Positions 51,324-59,218 of a DNA stretch of 64,000 bases are shown here, piece by piece (position 1 is the first letter of the stretch; each line of letters opens with the position of its first letter). This DNA is from Actinomadura chibensis NBRC 106107. GTDB lineage: Bacteria; Actinomycetota; Actinomycetes; Streptosporangiales; Streptosporangiaceae. The notes below the pieces were generated by a model, which did not search any database, was not told where the DNA came from, and saw only the letters and a list, made by a program, of their open reading frames with translations. The stretch covers positions 50,857-114,856 of the forward strand of contig NZ_BCQP01000035.1 in assembly GCF_001552135.1 (NCBI RefSeq). The letters are read 5' to 3'. The position numbers and the translations under genes are program-made.

Positions 51324-52445
51324 GTGGCGCGCAGCAGGGACCGTTCCGTACGCGCGGAGCACCACCACGCGGCCTACGGGCGCGAGACGTACGGCGATCC
51401 GTACGACGACCCGCACGCGGGCGACCAGCTCGCCGGGCACCGCGCCGGCCAGGGCGGCGGCGCCTACGACGGGTACGGCGGGCCGCGGCGGCGCCGCCGC
51501 AAACGCTGGCCGAAGGTGCTCGGCGCCGTCGTCGTCGTGCTGCTGCTGCTGATCGTCGGCGGCTACTTCTACCTCGACTCGCGGCTCAAGCGGGAGTCCG
51601 TGCTCGTCGACTATCCGGGCCGGGTCGGCGACACCCCGGGGACGAACTGGCTGATCGTCGGCTCCGACAGCCGCGAGGGCCTGTCGAAGGCCGACCAGCG
51701 GCGGCTCCGCACCGGGTTCGCCTCGGGCCGCCGCACCGACTCGATGATGCTGCTGCACTACGGCTCGGGCGGGACGTCCCTGATCAGCCTCCCGCGCGAC
51801 TCCTACCTCCCGATCGCCGGGCACGGGTCGAACAAGCTGAACGCGGCGTTCGCCTACGGCGGGCCGAAGCTGCTCGCCCAGACGGTGGAGAAGGCGACCG
51901 GCGTCCACATCGACCACTACGCCGAGATCGGCTTCAACGGCTTCGTCGGCGTGGTCGACGCGGTCGGCGGCGTGGACATCTGCGTCAAGGACGACATCAA
52001 CGACCCGAAGGCCGGGCTGAACCTCAAGGCGGGCTGCCAGACGCTGAACGGCGGGCAGGCCCTCGGCTACGTCCGGACCCGCAAGTTCGCCCGCGCCGAC
52101 CTGGAGCGGGTCGAGCACCAGCGGCAGTTCTTCGCCGCGCTGATGAAGAAGGCGACGAGCCCGGGGACGCTGCTCAACCCGTTCCGCGGCGTCCCGCTCG
52201 CCCTGAACTCCACCAGCAACTTCCTCGTCGACGACGGCGACCACCTGTACGACCTCGTCCGGATGATGTGGGCGATGAAGGGCGTCAGCGGGGGCGGCGG
52301 CGTGACGACGACCGTCCCGATCGGCGGCGCCGGAAGCTCGGCGGCGGCGGGCTCCTACATCACCTGGGACCGGGGCAAGGCGTCCCGCCTGTTCGACGCG
52401 CTCAAGCAGGACCAGAAGATCCCCGAGGACGTCATCACCAAGTGA
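51324..52445 (+). CDS. LytR-CpsA-Psr (LCP) family cell-wall glycopolymer ligase
   Basis: A 373-residue type II membrane protein: His/Asp/Gly-rich cytoplasmic N-terminus, a basic stop (PRRRRRKRW), one transmembrane helix (about residues 64-84), then an extracellular LCP domain. Conserved blocks include TNWLIVGSDSREGLSK, GRRTDSMMLLH, LISLPRDSYLP and GGQALGYVRTRKFARADLER, with the Asp/Arg residues that bind polyprenyl pyrophosphate. LCP proteins attach teichoic acid, arabinogalactan or capsule to peptidoglycan. GTG 51324 has GGAGG nine bases before it. Confidence 0.88.
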   Translation: MARSRDRSVRAEHHHAAYGRETYGDPYDDPHAGDQLAGHRAGQGGGAYDGYGGPRRRRRKRWPKVLGAVVVVLLLLIVGGYFYLDSRLKRESVLVDYPGRVGDTPGTNWLIVGSDSREGLSKADQRRLRTGFASGRRTDSMMLLHYGSGGTSLISLPRDSYLPIAGHGSNKLNAAFAYGGPKLLAQTVEKATGVHIDHYAEIGFNGFVGVVDAVGGVDICVKDDINDPKAGLNLKAGCQTLNGGQALGYVRTRKFARADLERVEHQRQFFAALMKKATSPGTLLNPFRGVPLALNSTSNFLVDDGDHLYDLVRMMWAMKGVSGGGGVTTTVPIGGAGSSAAAGSYITWDRGKASRLFDALKQDQKIPEDVITK

Positions 52446-52474
52446 CCCCTTTTCGGGTGCGCGGGCCGTCCGGT

Positions 52475-52480
52475 TAGAGT
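52475..52480 (+). promoter_or_regulatory. Predicted leaderless -10 element
   Basis: TAGAGT sits six bases before the ATG at 52487; the expected start nucleotide is the A of ATG, and no ribosome site is visible. Confidence 0.5.
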
Positions 52481-52486
52481 CGGGTC

Positions 52487-52783
52487 ATGTCCGATGTGAC
52501 GCCGGACGGCGCCGCCGACCTGGAGGCGCTGCCGTCCAAGGAGCTGCACGACCGCGCGCTGGCCCTCGCGAAGGAGCGGCGCGACGTCGGCTTCCTGTGG
52601 GACCTGCTGCGCGCCATCCCCGCCGCGGCGGCCGCCACCGGGGAGGTCGGCCGCGCCAGGTTCGACCTGCTCCACGGGCTGTCGCTGCTTGAGGAGTTCA
52701 CGCACGCGGGCGAGGGCGAGATGGCCGACGCGCTCCGTCCCTTCTACATCGAGTACCTCACCGAGCACCCCAAAGGGACCTGA
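52487..52783 (+). CDS. Conserved-looking small protein
   Basis: A 98-residue soluble, helix-rich acidic protein: LPSKELHDRALALAKERRDV, GFLWDLLRAIPAAAAATGEV, FDLLHGLSLLEEFTHAGEGE. I do not know an assigned function. The start is supported by a leaderless promoter (TAGAGT at 52475-52480). It follows the LCP gene after 41 bp and precedes two small membrane protein genes, and the regular codon pattern suggests it is real. Confidence 0.65.
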   Translation: MSDVTPDGAADLEALPSKELHDRALALAKERRDVGFLWDLLRAIPAAAAATGEVGRARFDLLHGLSLLEEFTHAGEGEMADALRPFYIEYLTEHPKGT

Positions 52784-52868
52784 CGCTCTCTTTCCGCCCT
52801 CTTGATCTCCGTCGCGCCGCCCCGGGGAATCACTCTGCGTAGTCTGGAGACCGCAGAGGGTGGTTGAA

Positions 52869-53027
52869 TTGAATAAGAAGCACATCAAGATCGCCGCGAT
52901 CGCCTTCGTGGCGTGGTACGTGATCACCAGGCCGGAGGGAGCGGCGCATCTGGTCAACAACGCCCTGAGCGGGCTCGGCACCGCAGCCGAGTCGTTGTCG
53001 CAGTTCATGAGCGCGATCCCGAACTGA
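52869..53027 (+). CDS. Small membrane protein, first of tandem pair (TTG start)
   Basis: A 52-residue protein with an N-terminal Lys-rich tip, then a hydrophobic helix (IAAIAFVAWYVITRP) and a short extracellular-type tail LVNNALSGLGTAAESLSQFM ending SAIPN. It is clearly related to the protein at 53198 (IAFV, then VNNA-x-x-x-LG, then a Ser/Phe-rich end). TTG 52869 gives NKKHIKI and is preceded by GAGGG about eight bases upstream. A GTG nine bases earlier is possible. It is too short for ordinary annotation cut-offs and could easily be missed. Confidence 0.7.
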   Translation: MNKKHIKIAAIAFVAWYVITRPEGAAHLVNNALSGLGTAAESLSQFMSAIPN

Positions 53028-53041
53028 CGGACGGCTCGAAG

Positions 53042-53067
53042 GCCCCGTACCGCCGGCGGTACGGGGC
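53042..53067 (+). terminator. Perfect palindromic terminator between the two micro-protein genes
   Basis: A 26-bp perfect palindrome (GCCCCGTACCGCC and its complement) lies 15 bp after the first stop, followed by TTCTTA, which suits an intrinsic terminator. Confidence 0.78.
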
Positions 53068-53197
53068 TTCTTAGCGCCCCGACACCAAGCGGTTGCCCGC
53101 GCGTCACAGTAAAATCGCGCTTTGCGGGCAGACGCGCGTGGGCACAATTGAATCGGGTCAGTTGTGTCGCTGCGCTACAACCAGGGACGGCGTACGG

Positions 53198-53353
53198 ATG
53201 AAGAAGAACCTCCGCTATGTGGCGATCGCCTTCGTCATCTTCTACTTGCTGAGCTCACCGACCGACGCGGCGGGAGTGGTCAACAACGCCTTCAGCCAGC
53301 TCGGCAAGGCGGGCAACCAGCTTGCGTCCTTCGTGAACGCGTTGGGGACGTAA
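53198..53353 (+). CDS. Small membrane protein, second of tandem pair
   Basis: A 51-residue protein, MKKNLRYVAIAFVIFYLLSS followed by PTDAAGVVNNAFSQLGKAGN and QLASFVNALGT. The order of basic tip, single hydrophobic helix and short amphipathic tail matches its neighbour at 52869, so it arose by duplication. AGGGA precedes the ATG at about 10 bases. It has its own promoter region, since a terminator lies between the two. I recall similar short proteins in streptomycetes but no function. A role linked to the cell envelope is inferred from LCP proximity only. Confidence 0.7.
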   Translation: MKKNLRYVAIAFVIFYLLSSPTDAAGVVNNAFSQLGKAGNQLASFVNALGT

Positions 53354-53484
53354 GGGCGCGCCGGCGGTACGGGCCCACCGTTCCCGGGGGCGCGTGGGGG
53401 TCCTCCCTCCACACGGGGCGGGTGCGGCCCGGCGGCGCCGGCGGAACGAGACGAACGACACGGCCGATCGGGGGGACGATCTCC

Positions 53485-53490
53485 TAGGAT
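53485..53490 (+). promoter_or_regulatory. Predicted leaderless -10 element
   Basis: TAGGAT seven bases before the ATG at 53498 of the glutathione peroxidase; no ribosome site is visible between them. Confidence 0.5.
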
Positions 53491-53497
53491 CGGCCTC

Positions 53498-53986
53498 ATG
53501 TCTGTCTTCGACGTAGAGATCGAGGCTCTGCGAGGCGGCTCCGCGGACCTCGGCCAGTACCGGGGCAAGGCCGTGCTCGTCGTCAACGTCGCGTCCCGGT
53601 GCGGCCTCACCCCTCAGTACTCCGGTCTGGAGCGGCTGCAGGAGAGGTTCGCCGGGCGCGGCTTCACTGTCCTCGGCGTCCCCTGCAACCAGTTCATGGG
53701 CCAGGAGCCCGGCACCGCCGACGAGATCGCCGAGTTCTGCTCGACGACTTACGGCGTCACGTTCCCGATGACCGAGAAGATCGAGGTCAACGGGGACGGG
53801 CGGCACCCGCTGTACCAGGGCCTCGTCGGCTCGCCCGACGCCGAGGGCCACACCGGCGACATCCGCTGGAACTTCGAGAAGTTCCTCATCGCCCCGGACG
53901 GCGCGGTCGCGGCGCGCTTCGCGCCGCAGACCGAGCCCGAGGCGGACGAGGTCGTCGCCGCCATCGAGAAGAACCTCCCGTCCTGA
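53498..53986 (+). CDS. Glutathione peroxidase-family thiol peroxidase
   Basis: A 162-residue peroxidase of the GPx fold. The catalytic tetrad is present: Cys35 (ASRCGLTPQYSGL), Gln65 (CNQFMGQEPG), Trp124 and Asn125 (IRWNFEKFL). Cys63 and Cys81 are other cysteines that may serve as resolving partners, so reduction by thioredoxin is likely (actinomycetes use mycothiol rather than glutathione). It detoxifies hydrogen peroxide and organic hydroperoxides in the cytoplasm. It is a single gene, apparently leaderless. Confidence 0.9.
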   Translation: MSVFDVEIEALRGGSADLGQYRGKAVLVVNVASRCGLTPQYSGLERLQERFAGRGFTVLGVPCNQFMGQEPGTADEIAEFCSTTYGVTFPMTEKIEVNGDGRHPLYQGLVGSPDAEGHTGDIRWNFEKFLIAPDGAVAARFAPQTEPEADEVVAAIEKNLPS

Positions 53987-54129
53987 CCGCGGCCGCGCCC
54001 TCCGGGCCCCTCGGAGGGCGCGCCCCGTGAACCGCCGTGGGAAGCGCGGCACATCGCCTACCCGGTTGCCCTCTATTCGAGTCGGCGTCTAACTTGGGAT
54101 TCGCGATGTGACCTGCGTGGAGGTGCGGC

Positions 54130-55056
54130 ATGGGCGGTTGGACGGTGCGCGACATCCCCGGCCTGCGCGGCCGCAGGGCCGTCGTCACCGGGGCGAACAG
54201 CGGCATCGGCTACCACACCGCGCTCCAGCTCGCCCGGCACGGGGCGTCGGTCGTGCTCGCCTGCCGCAGCGCCGAGCGCGGGCAGGCCGCCTTCGACCGG
54301 ATGCGGGCCGCCGCGCCGGACGCCGACCTCGTCCTCGGCTCGCTCGACCTCGCCGACCTGGCCTCCGTCCGGACGTTCGCGGACCGGCACGGCGGCGAGC
54401 CCCTCGACATCCTCGTCAACAACGCGGGCGTGATGGCGCTGCCTCGGCGCTCCACCGCCGACGGGTTCGAGATGCAGTTCGGCACCAACCATCTCGGCCA
54501 CTTCGCGCTCACCGGGCTGCTGCTGGACGCGCTGCGGGCCGCGGCGTCCGCGCACGGGCCGGCCCGCGTCGTGACCGTGACGTCCGGCTTCGCGTGGACG
54601 GGCCGCCTGCGCTTCGACGACCTCCAGGGCGAGCGCCGCTACCGCAAGTGGTCCGCCTACAGCCAGGCCAAGCTCGCCAACCTGATCTTCGCGAAGGAGC
54701 TCGACCGGCGCGTCCGCGAGCTGACCAGCGTCGCCGCCCACCCCGGCTACGCGGCCACGAACCTGCAGCAGGCCGGGCCCAAGATGCGGGGCAGCTCGCT
54801 CATGGAGAAGGCGACCGGGCTCGGCAACGCGCTGATGGCCCAGTCCGCCGCCGAGGGGGCGCTGCCGTCGCTGTACGCGGCGACGTCCCCGGACGCGGAG
54901 GGCGGCGCATGCTACGGCCCCCGCCTGCTCCAGTACCGCGGCTCACCGGTCAAGGTCGCCACGCCCCCACAGGCCGACCGCCCAGCCCTGGCCGAACGCC
55001 TGTGGAACATCTCCGAAACACTCACCGACGTCACCTACACCCCCACCCCCGCCTAA
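54130..55056 (+). CDS. Short-chain dehydrogenase/reductase (retinol dehydrogenase-like)
   Basis: A 308-residue SDR. NAD(P) binding TGANSGIGYHT (20-30), NNAGVMALPRR, and the catalytic Tyr177/Lys181 in WSAYSQAKLANLIFAKEL. It resembles the extended retinol/light-dependent protochlorophyllide reductase-like SDR group. Substrate unknown. Ribosome site GGAGG at eight bases before ATG 54130. The following region carries an 18-bp repeat array and the convergent TetR gene, which might regulate it. Confidence 0.88.
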   Translation: MGGWTVRDIPGLRGRRAVVTGANSGIGYHTALQLARHGASVVLACRSAERGQAAFDRMRAAAPDADLVLGSLDLADLASVRTFADRHGGEPLDILVNNAGVMALPRRSTADGFEMQFGTNHLGHFALTGLLLDALRAAASAHGPARVVTVTSGFAWTGRLRFDDLQGERRYRKWSAYSQAKLANLIFAKELDRRVRELTSVAAHPGYAATNLQQAGPKMRGSSLMEKATGLGNALMAQSAAEGALPSLYAATSPDAEGGACYGPRLLQYRGSPVKVATPPQADRPALAERLWNISETLTDVTYTPTPA

Positions 55057-55134
55057 CACCCACCCACCGCACCAGACCCGCTTGGCGACCTACGCGCCGC
55101 GCCCGCGTGACGGCTTACGCGCCCGTGCCCGCCT

Positions 55135-55242
55135 CTGCGCTCAGCGCACGCCTTTGCGCTCGCGCCCGTCTTTGCGCTCGCGCCCGTCTTTGCGCTCGCG
55201 CCCGTCTTTGCGCTCGCGGCCGCCTTTGCGCCATGCCCGTCA
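55135..55242. repeat. 18-bp tandem repeat array in non-coding spacer
   Basis: TTTGCGCTCGCGCCCGTC occurs perfectly three times (55153-55206), with degraded copies on both sides (55135-55152, 55207-55224 and 55225-55242), about six units in all. Eighteen is a multiple of three, so it opens a false reading frame of LCARAR-type residues. It lies in a 257-bp spacer (55057-55313) between the convergent SDR and TetR genes; no gene was recognised. Confidence 0.85.
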
Positions 55243-55313
55243 TTGCGCCCAACGCCCGCCTACGTGCTCGTGCCCGCCTTTGCGCCCAGCGTGCGCATTC
55301 GTGCTGCGCTTGC

Positions 55314-55910
55314 TTACGTGTTCGTGTTCGCTTGGGGGCTGAGGCCGTGGACGGCTTGTGCCACCGTTGCTGCGATCACGCCCTCCGCTTGGGACGGTGT
55401 GCGTTGCGCGAGGCGGGCGGCGGCGTCGACCAGGCCCTGGATCAGTTCCGCGCGCAGCGCGGGGTCCGGGACGCCGCCCTCGTCGAGTGCCGCGACCAGC
55501 GGGCGGAGCAGTTGCGCGTGCCCGTCGCGGATGCGGTCCAGGGCCGGTTCGGCGAGGGCGTGCTCGACGAGCGCGACGGCGGCGGCGTGCCGTCCGTCCG
55601 TCATGACCTCCAGTTGCGCCCGGACGTAGGACTCGACCTTCGCGTCCAGCCCGGCGGCCCCGGCGAGCGCCGCCTCCACGGCGGACGCCCAGCGGGGCAG
55701 CTCGTCCTCGACGATCGCGGCGACGAGGTCGTCCTTCGACCGGAAGTACTCGTACAGGCTCGGCCGGGACAGCCCGACGCGCCGCGCCAGCGCGGCGAGC
55801 GACAGCGCCTCGATGCCCTCCTCGGCGACGAGCGTCCGCGCGGCGTCGAGGAGGGTGCGCAGCTGCCGGGCCCGGTGCTCGGCGACGGTCGCCTCGCTGA
55901 TCTTCGGCAC
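55314..55910 (-). CDS. TetR family regulator
   Basis: A 198-residue TetR protein. The helix-turn-helix is LSLAALARRVGLSRPSLYEY then FRSKDDLVAAIV (about residues 38-65). The ligand-binding domain is Ala/Leu-rich (VALVEHALAEPALDRIRDGH). It is transcribed toward the SDR gene tail. GTG 55910 is preceded by TAGGAT (55917-55922) six bases away, implying a leaderless transcript. No target operator was identified. Confidence 0.87.
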   Translation of the reverse strand: MPKISEATVAEHRARQLRTLLDAARTLVAEEGIEALSLAALARRVGLSRPSLYEYFRSKDDLVAAIVEDELPRWASAVEAALAGAAGLDAKVESYVRAQLEVMTDGRHAAAVALVEHALAEPALDRIRDGHAQLLRPLVAALDEGGVPDPALRAELIQGLVDAAARLAQRTPSQAEGVIAATVAQAVHGLSPQANTNT

Positions 55911-55916
55911 CCGTCC

Positions 55917-55922
55917 ATCCTA
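55917..55922 (-). promoter_or_regulatory. Predicted leaderless -10 element
   Basis: TAGGAT on the minus strand, six bases before the GTG at 55910 of the TetR gene, without a ribosome site in between. Confidence 0.5.
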
Positions 55923-55951
55923 GGTCGGCCCCGGGCCCGCGGGCGGCGGGC

Positions 55952-56494
55952 TCAGGGGCCCCGGGTGATGTCCCAGTCGAGGGTGGCGGGGATCGCTCCC
56001 TCCAGCATGAGCAGCCAGCGCTTGACCTCCACGCCGGTGCCGCCGCTGTAGCCGCCGAGCCCGTTCGAGGCGACGACCCGGTGGCACGGGACGATCAGCG
56101 GGATCGGGTTGCCGCCCATCACCTGCCCGATCACCTGGGCGTGCACCTCGGCGCCGCTGCGGTCGCCGAGCCCGCCGTAGGTGATGACCTCCCCGTACTT
56201 GACCGTCTCATACAGCGTCGAGAGCACCTGCCGCTGCAGGTCGGACGTGAGCCGCCAGTCGATCGGGAGCTCGAAGTCCTTCAGGTCGCCCGCGAAGAAG
56301 TCCCGGAGGGCGGACAGGGCCGGGGCGAGGCGGTCGGGCGCGTCCACCACCGGCAGGCCGACCGCCTTCGCCGTGCGGGCGCGGTTGGCGGGCGTGTCGC
56401 GGAAGTGCAGGGCGGCGACGCCCGTCTCGGTCTCCGCGACGAGCAGGCGGCCGAGCACGGTGTCGACCGTGCCGAACGCGAGGGTCTCGGTCAT
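55952..56494 (-). CDS. ogt: Methylated-DNA--protein-cysteine methyltransferase (Ogt)
   Basis: A 180-residue DNA-repair protein that removes alkyl groups from O6-alkylguanine by transfer to its own cysteine. The active site is LIVPCHRVV (Cys137), preceded by the DNA-binding helix-turn-helix-like VKYGEVITYGGLGDRSG (about 98-114) and AQVIGQVMGGNPIPL with the Asn hinge. There is no Ada-type DNA-binding domain, so Ogt is the right class. AAGGAG lies before ATG 56494. An AidB-like gene lies elsewhere in the window, not adjacent. Confidence 0.92.
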   Translation of the reverse strand: MTETLAFGTVDTVLGRLLVAETETGVAALHFRDTPANRARTAKAVGLPVVDAPDRLAPALSALRDFFAGDLKDFELPIDWRLTSDLQRQVLSTLYETVKYGEVITYGGLGDRSGAEVHAQVIGQVMGGNPIPLIVPCHRVVASNGLGGYSGGTGVEVKRWLLMLEGAIPATLDWDITRGP

Positions 56495-56569
56495 CGTTCA
56501 GCGCTCCTTCCCGGGCGGGTCCAGCGTGTCATGCCGGACCGACATTCCGTTCAACACCGCCGGACGCCG

Positions 56570-59218
56570 TCACGTTGCGAGGGTGCGGTGCAGCCGCGCG
56601 GACTCCTTGGCCAGGCGGGACGAGCCGCCGCGGCCCGCCGCCTCCGCCACGGCCGCGATGGCGCCCCGCGCCCCGGTGGACTCGGCCGTCCGGGTGGCGA
56701 GGGCCAGCAGGTCGGGGACGCCCGCCGCCGCGCGCTCGCCCGGCGCGGGGAGCGCGTGCGGGAGGGCGGCGGCGAGGATCGTCCAGACGCCGGTGTGCGC
56801 GCCCGCGTCGGCGGCCGACGTGAGCGCCTTCACGGCGCGGGGGAGGGTGATGCGGCCGGCGGCGGTGAGGCGCCCGAGCACCGTGCCGGTCTCGGCGGCG
56901 GGGAGGGCGTCGCGGGCGGCGAGGGCGAGGAGCGCCTCGGTGGCGTCCGCGCGCTCGCGCTCGTGCCGGTTGGCGAGGCCGCAGGCGAGGAGCGTCCCGG
57001 TCGCGGCGCCCGTCGGGCCGTCGGCCTCCGCGAGGTCGAGCAGGACGGAGCCCTGGCCCCAGTCCCCGTCCTCGGTGCCCGCGGTGTAGGGGACGAGGTG
57101 CGCCGCGGCGACCTCGCGGTGGGACGGCAGGACGGACGGCCAGTGCGGGGCGGAGTCGACGCCGCGGACCCGGTGGACGCCGGCCCAGCCGGCCTCGGGA
57201 AAGCGGCACAGGTGCGCGATGTCGGACTTGCCCGGGACGTCCACCGTGGAGCGGACGCGGACGGGAAGGGAGGCGTTCCGCTCGCGGTCTCCCACGAACT
57301 GGCCGAGCACCCGGCACTCGACGGGCGGGTCGGCGAGCCCGCCGTCGGCCAGCCACGCCGCCGCCCTCCTCCCGGCCTTGGACGACAGCCCCTTCGCCCG
57401 CGCCACGGCGGCCTGGTCGAAGTCGCGCGGGACGCGCAGCAGCGCCTGCGTGAGATCGGCCCGGCCCGGCTCGGCACCCGCCTCCTCCAGCCGTTCCAGC
57501 CGCTGGACCAGCACGTCGGGGTCGATGTGGCCGCTGCCCTCGGTCGGCGTCGCGAGCAGGAGCGGGACCTTCCCCACCGCGGCCGCCGCCTCGTGCCGCC
57601 GCCAGGCGAGGAACCGCTCGATCTGCGGGCTGGACGTCCTCCCGCGGTCGCGGGAGCGTCCCTTGACGAAGTCGACGAGCGTCTCGACCACCTTGGGCGG
57701 GCTCTTCGGAAAGAGCAGGCTCCGCACCGGCAGGAGCACCCAGCTCTTCCGGATGAAGTCGTTCATGTACTGGTGGTTCTGGGTGATCCAGAGCGCGTGC
57801 GTGAAGGCCGCCTCCCGGATCGCCTTCCGCGTCCCGTCCGGGTCGAGGTAGGCGAACTCGACGAGCGCGCCGAGGAAGCGCTCGGCCGTCGCCCACGGCG
57901 TCGGGGACCGGGTGAGCACCGTGAACTCCTCGACCAGCTCGGCGAGCGAGCCGACCGGGACGGGCGCCGGGCGCGGCACGAACGGCGGCGGCCCCGCGAG
58001 CGGTGGCGGCCCGGTTCCGGCGTCCGCGGGCTCGACCGCGCCGAACGCGGCGGCGATCGTCTCACGGAGGTCGGCGGGCAGCCCGGCGGCGGCGTCGCGG
58101 ACCTCGGCGCGGACCTCCTCGGCCGCCCGCGCCGCGTGCTTGGCCGCGCTCTTCACGGCCCGTTCGCGCAGGTCGAGGGCGTCGGAGGGGAACACCGCGA
58201 CGAGGGCGCGGAGGGTGGCGTCGACGCGGTCGCGCCTGCGGGCCGTGCGGTCGAGCCAGGTCAGCCCCGCGCGGACGAGCTTCTTCTCCGGCCGGAACAG
58301 CAGCGCGCCCGCCGCGTCCTCGAACAGCGCCGCGTCGAGCCGCCCCTGGTCGTCGGCGCGGCGCACCTCGCGCAGCGCGAGGTCGGCGACGGTCGACGGC
58401 GCGGCCGGGAGCAGGTGGACGTAGTCGCGGACGCGGTCGGCGGCCTCCGCGTCGGTCGGCTCCAGCGCGTCGTGCAGCCGGACGAACCAGCGGAGGTCGC
58501 GGGCCGTCCCGCCGCGCAGGAAGCGGCCGACGCAGCCGTCCAGGAGGGCCGCGCGGTCGAGCCGCCCGGCGCGGGCCAGGGCGGCGAGGGCGTTCGCCCA
58601 GGGGCTCGGCACGGACGGGTCGGGCCGCACCTCTTCGGCGAGGGCCGCGCCGACGCCGTTCGCCTCGAACAGCGCGGGGACGAGCGTGTCCAGGAACGGG
58701 TCGGCGGCGAGGGCCTCCGGGTCCGGGGAGCGGCCGGCCACCCACCCGGCGACGAAGCCGTCCGACACCGGCGGGGCGACCCCGGCCGACCTGATCAGGG
58801 CCGCCGCCATGTCCCAGCGCGCCCGGTCGCCGTCGGCGGGGCGGATGCGGTCGGCGAGGCGCCGCCCGACGTCGGCCCGCCACTCGTCCGGCCGCGCGGC
58901 GGTGACCGCGCCGAGCGCCGCGTGGAACTCGGGGACGCGGTCCTCTGCCCACCACCAGATCTGCAGGTCGCGGCGGTTCAGCCAGGTCGCGGCCGCGGCC
59001 GGGCCGGTGATCGTGCCCGCGCCCGCGACCAGCAGCGCCGCGGTCACCTGCTGCGCGTGGACGCCGAAGCTCGCCCCGTCCCGCGCGGACCTGATCAGCG
59101 CCGCGAGGTCCTTGGCCACGGCGCGGCGGGCGTCGGCGTCGAGCGCGCCGACGAGGTCGGCCGTCCGGGACACGTCCCCGGCGGCGATGGCCTTCTGGAT
59201 CTCGTCCCGCTCGCTCAT
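56570..59218 (-). CDS. Large DUF6493-like protein
   Basis: An 882-residue, mostly helical, Ala/Leu/Arg-rich protein that resembles the actinomycete DUF6493 family. Recognisable segments include AFTHALWITQNHQYMNDFIR, VEFAYLDPDGTRKAIREA and FVKGRSRDRGRTSSPQIERF. No catalytic motif or membrane segment is visible; HEAT-like helical repeats are plausible from the regular spacing of Leu and Ala. Its start overlaps the SWIM protein's stop (ATGA at 59215-59218), so the two are coupled. In other actinomycetes such pairs occur near MoxR-type AAA/VWA genes as I recall, but none is here. Function unknown. Confidence 0.65.
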   Translation of the reverse strand: MSERDEIQKAIAAGDVSRTADLVGALDADARRAVAKDLAALIRSARDGASFGVHAQQVTAALLVAGAGTITGPAAAATWLNRRDLQIWWWAEDRVPEFHAALGAVTAARPDEWRADVGRRLADRIRPADGDRARWDMAAALIRSAGVAPPVSDGFVAGWVAGRSPDPEALAADPFLDTLVPALFEANGVGAALAEEVRPDPSVPSPWANALAALARAGRLDRAALLDGCVGRFLRGGTARDLRWFVRLHDALEPTDAEAADRVRDYVHLLPAAPSTVADLALREVRRADDQGRLDAALFEDAAGALLFRPEKKLVRAGLTWLDRTARRRDRVDATLRALVAVFPSDALDLRERAVKSAAKHAARAAEEVRAEVRDAAAGLPADLRETIAAAFGAVEPADAGTGPPPLAGPPPFVPRPAPVPVGSLAELVEEFTVLTRSPTPWATAERFLGALVEFAYLDPDGTRKAIREAAFTHALWITQNHQYMNDFIRKSWVLLPVRSLLFPKSPPKVVETLVDFVKGRSRDRGRTSSPQIERFLAWRRHEAAAAVGKVPLLLATPTEGSGHIDPDVLVQRLERLEEAGAEPGRADLTQALLRVPRDFDQAAVARAKGLSSKAGRRAAAWLADGGLADPPVECRVLGQFVGDRERNASLPVRVRSTVDVPGKSDIAHLCRFPEAGWAGVHRVRGVDSAPHWPSVLPSHREVAAAHLVPYTAGTEDGDWGQGSVLLDLAEADGPTGAATGTLLACGLANRHERERADATEALLALAARDALPAAETGTVLGRLTAAGRITLPRAVKALTSAADAGAHTGVWTILAAALPHALPAPGERAAAGVPDLLALATRTAESTGARGAIAAVAEAAGRGGSSRLAKESARLHRTLAT

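Noticed and set aside
54108..56051. Long plus-strand frame through the 18-bp repeat (LCARAR repeats)
   Set aside because: It is out of phase with the SDR gene, runs antisense through the TetR gene and arises from repeat length being a multiple of three.
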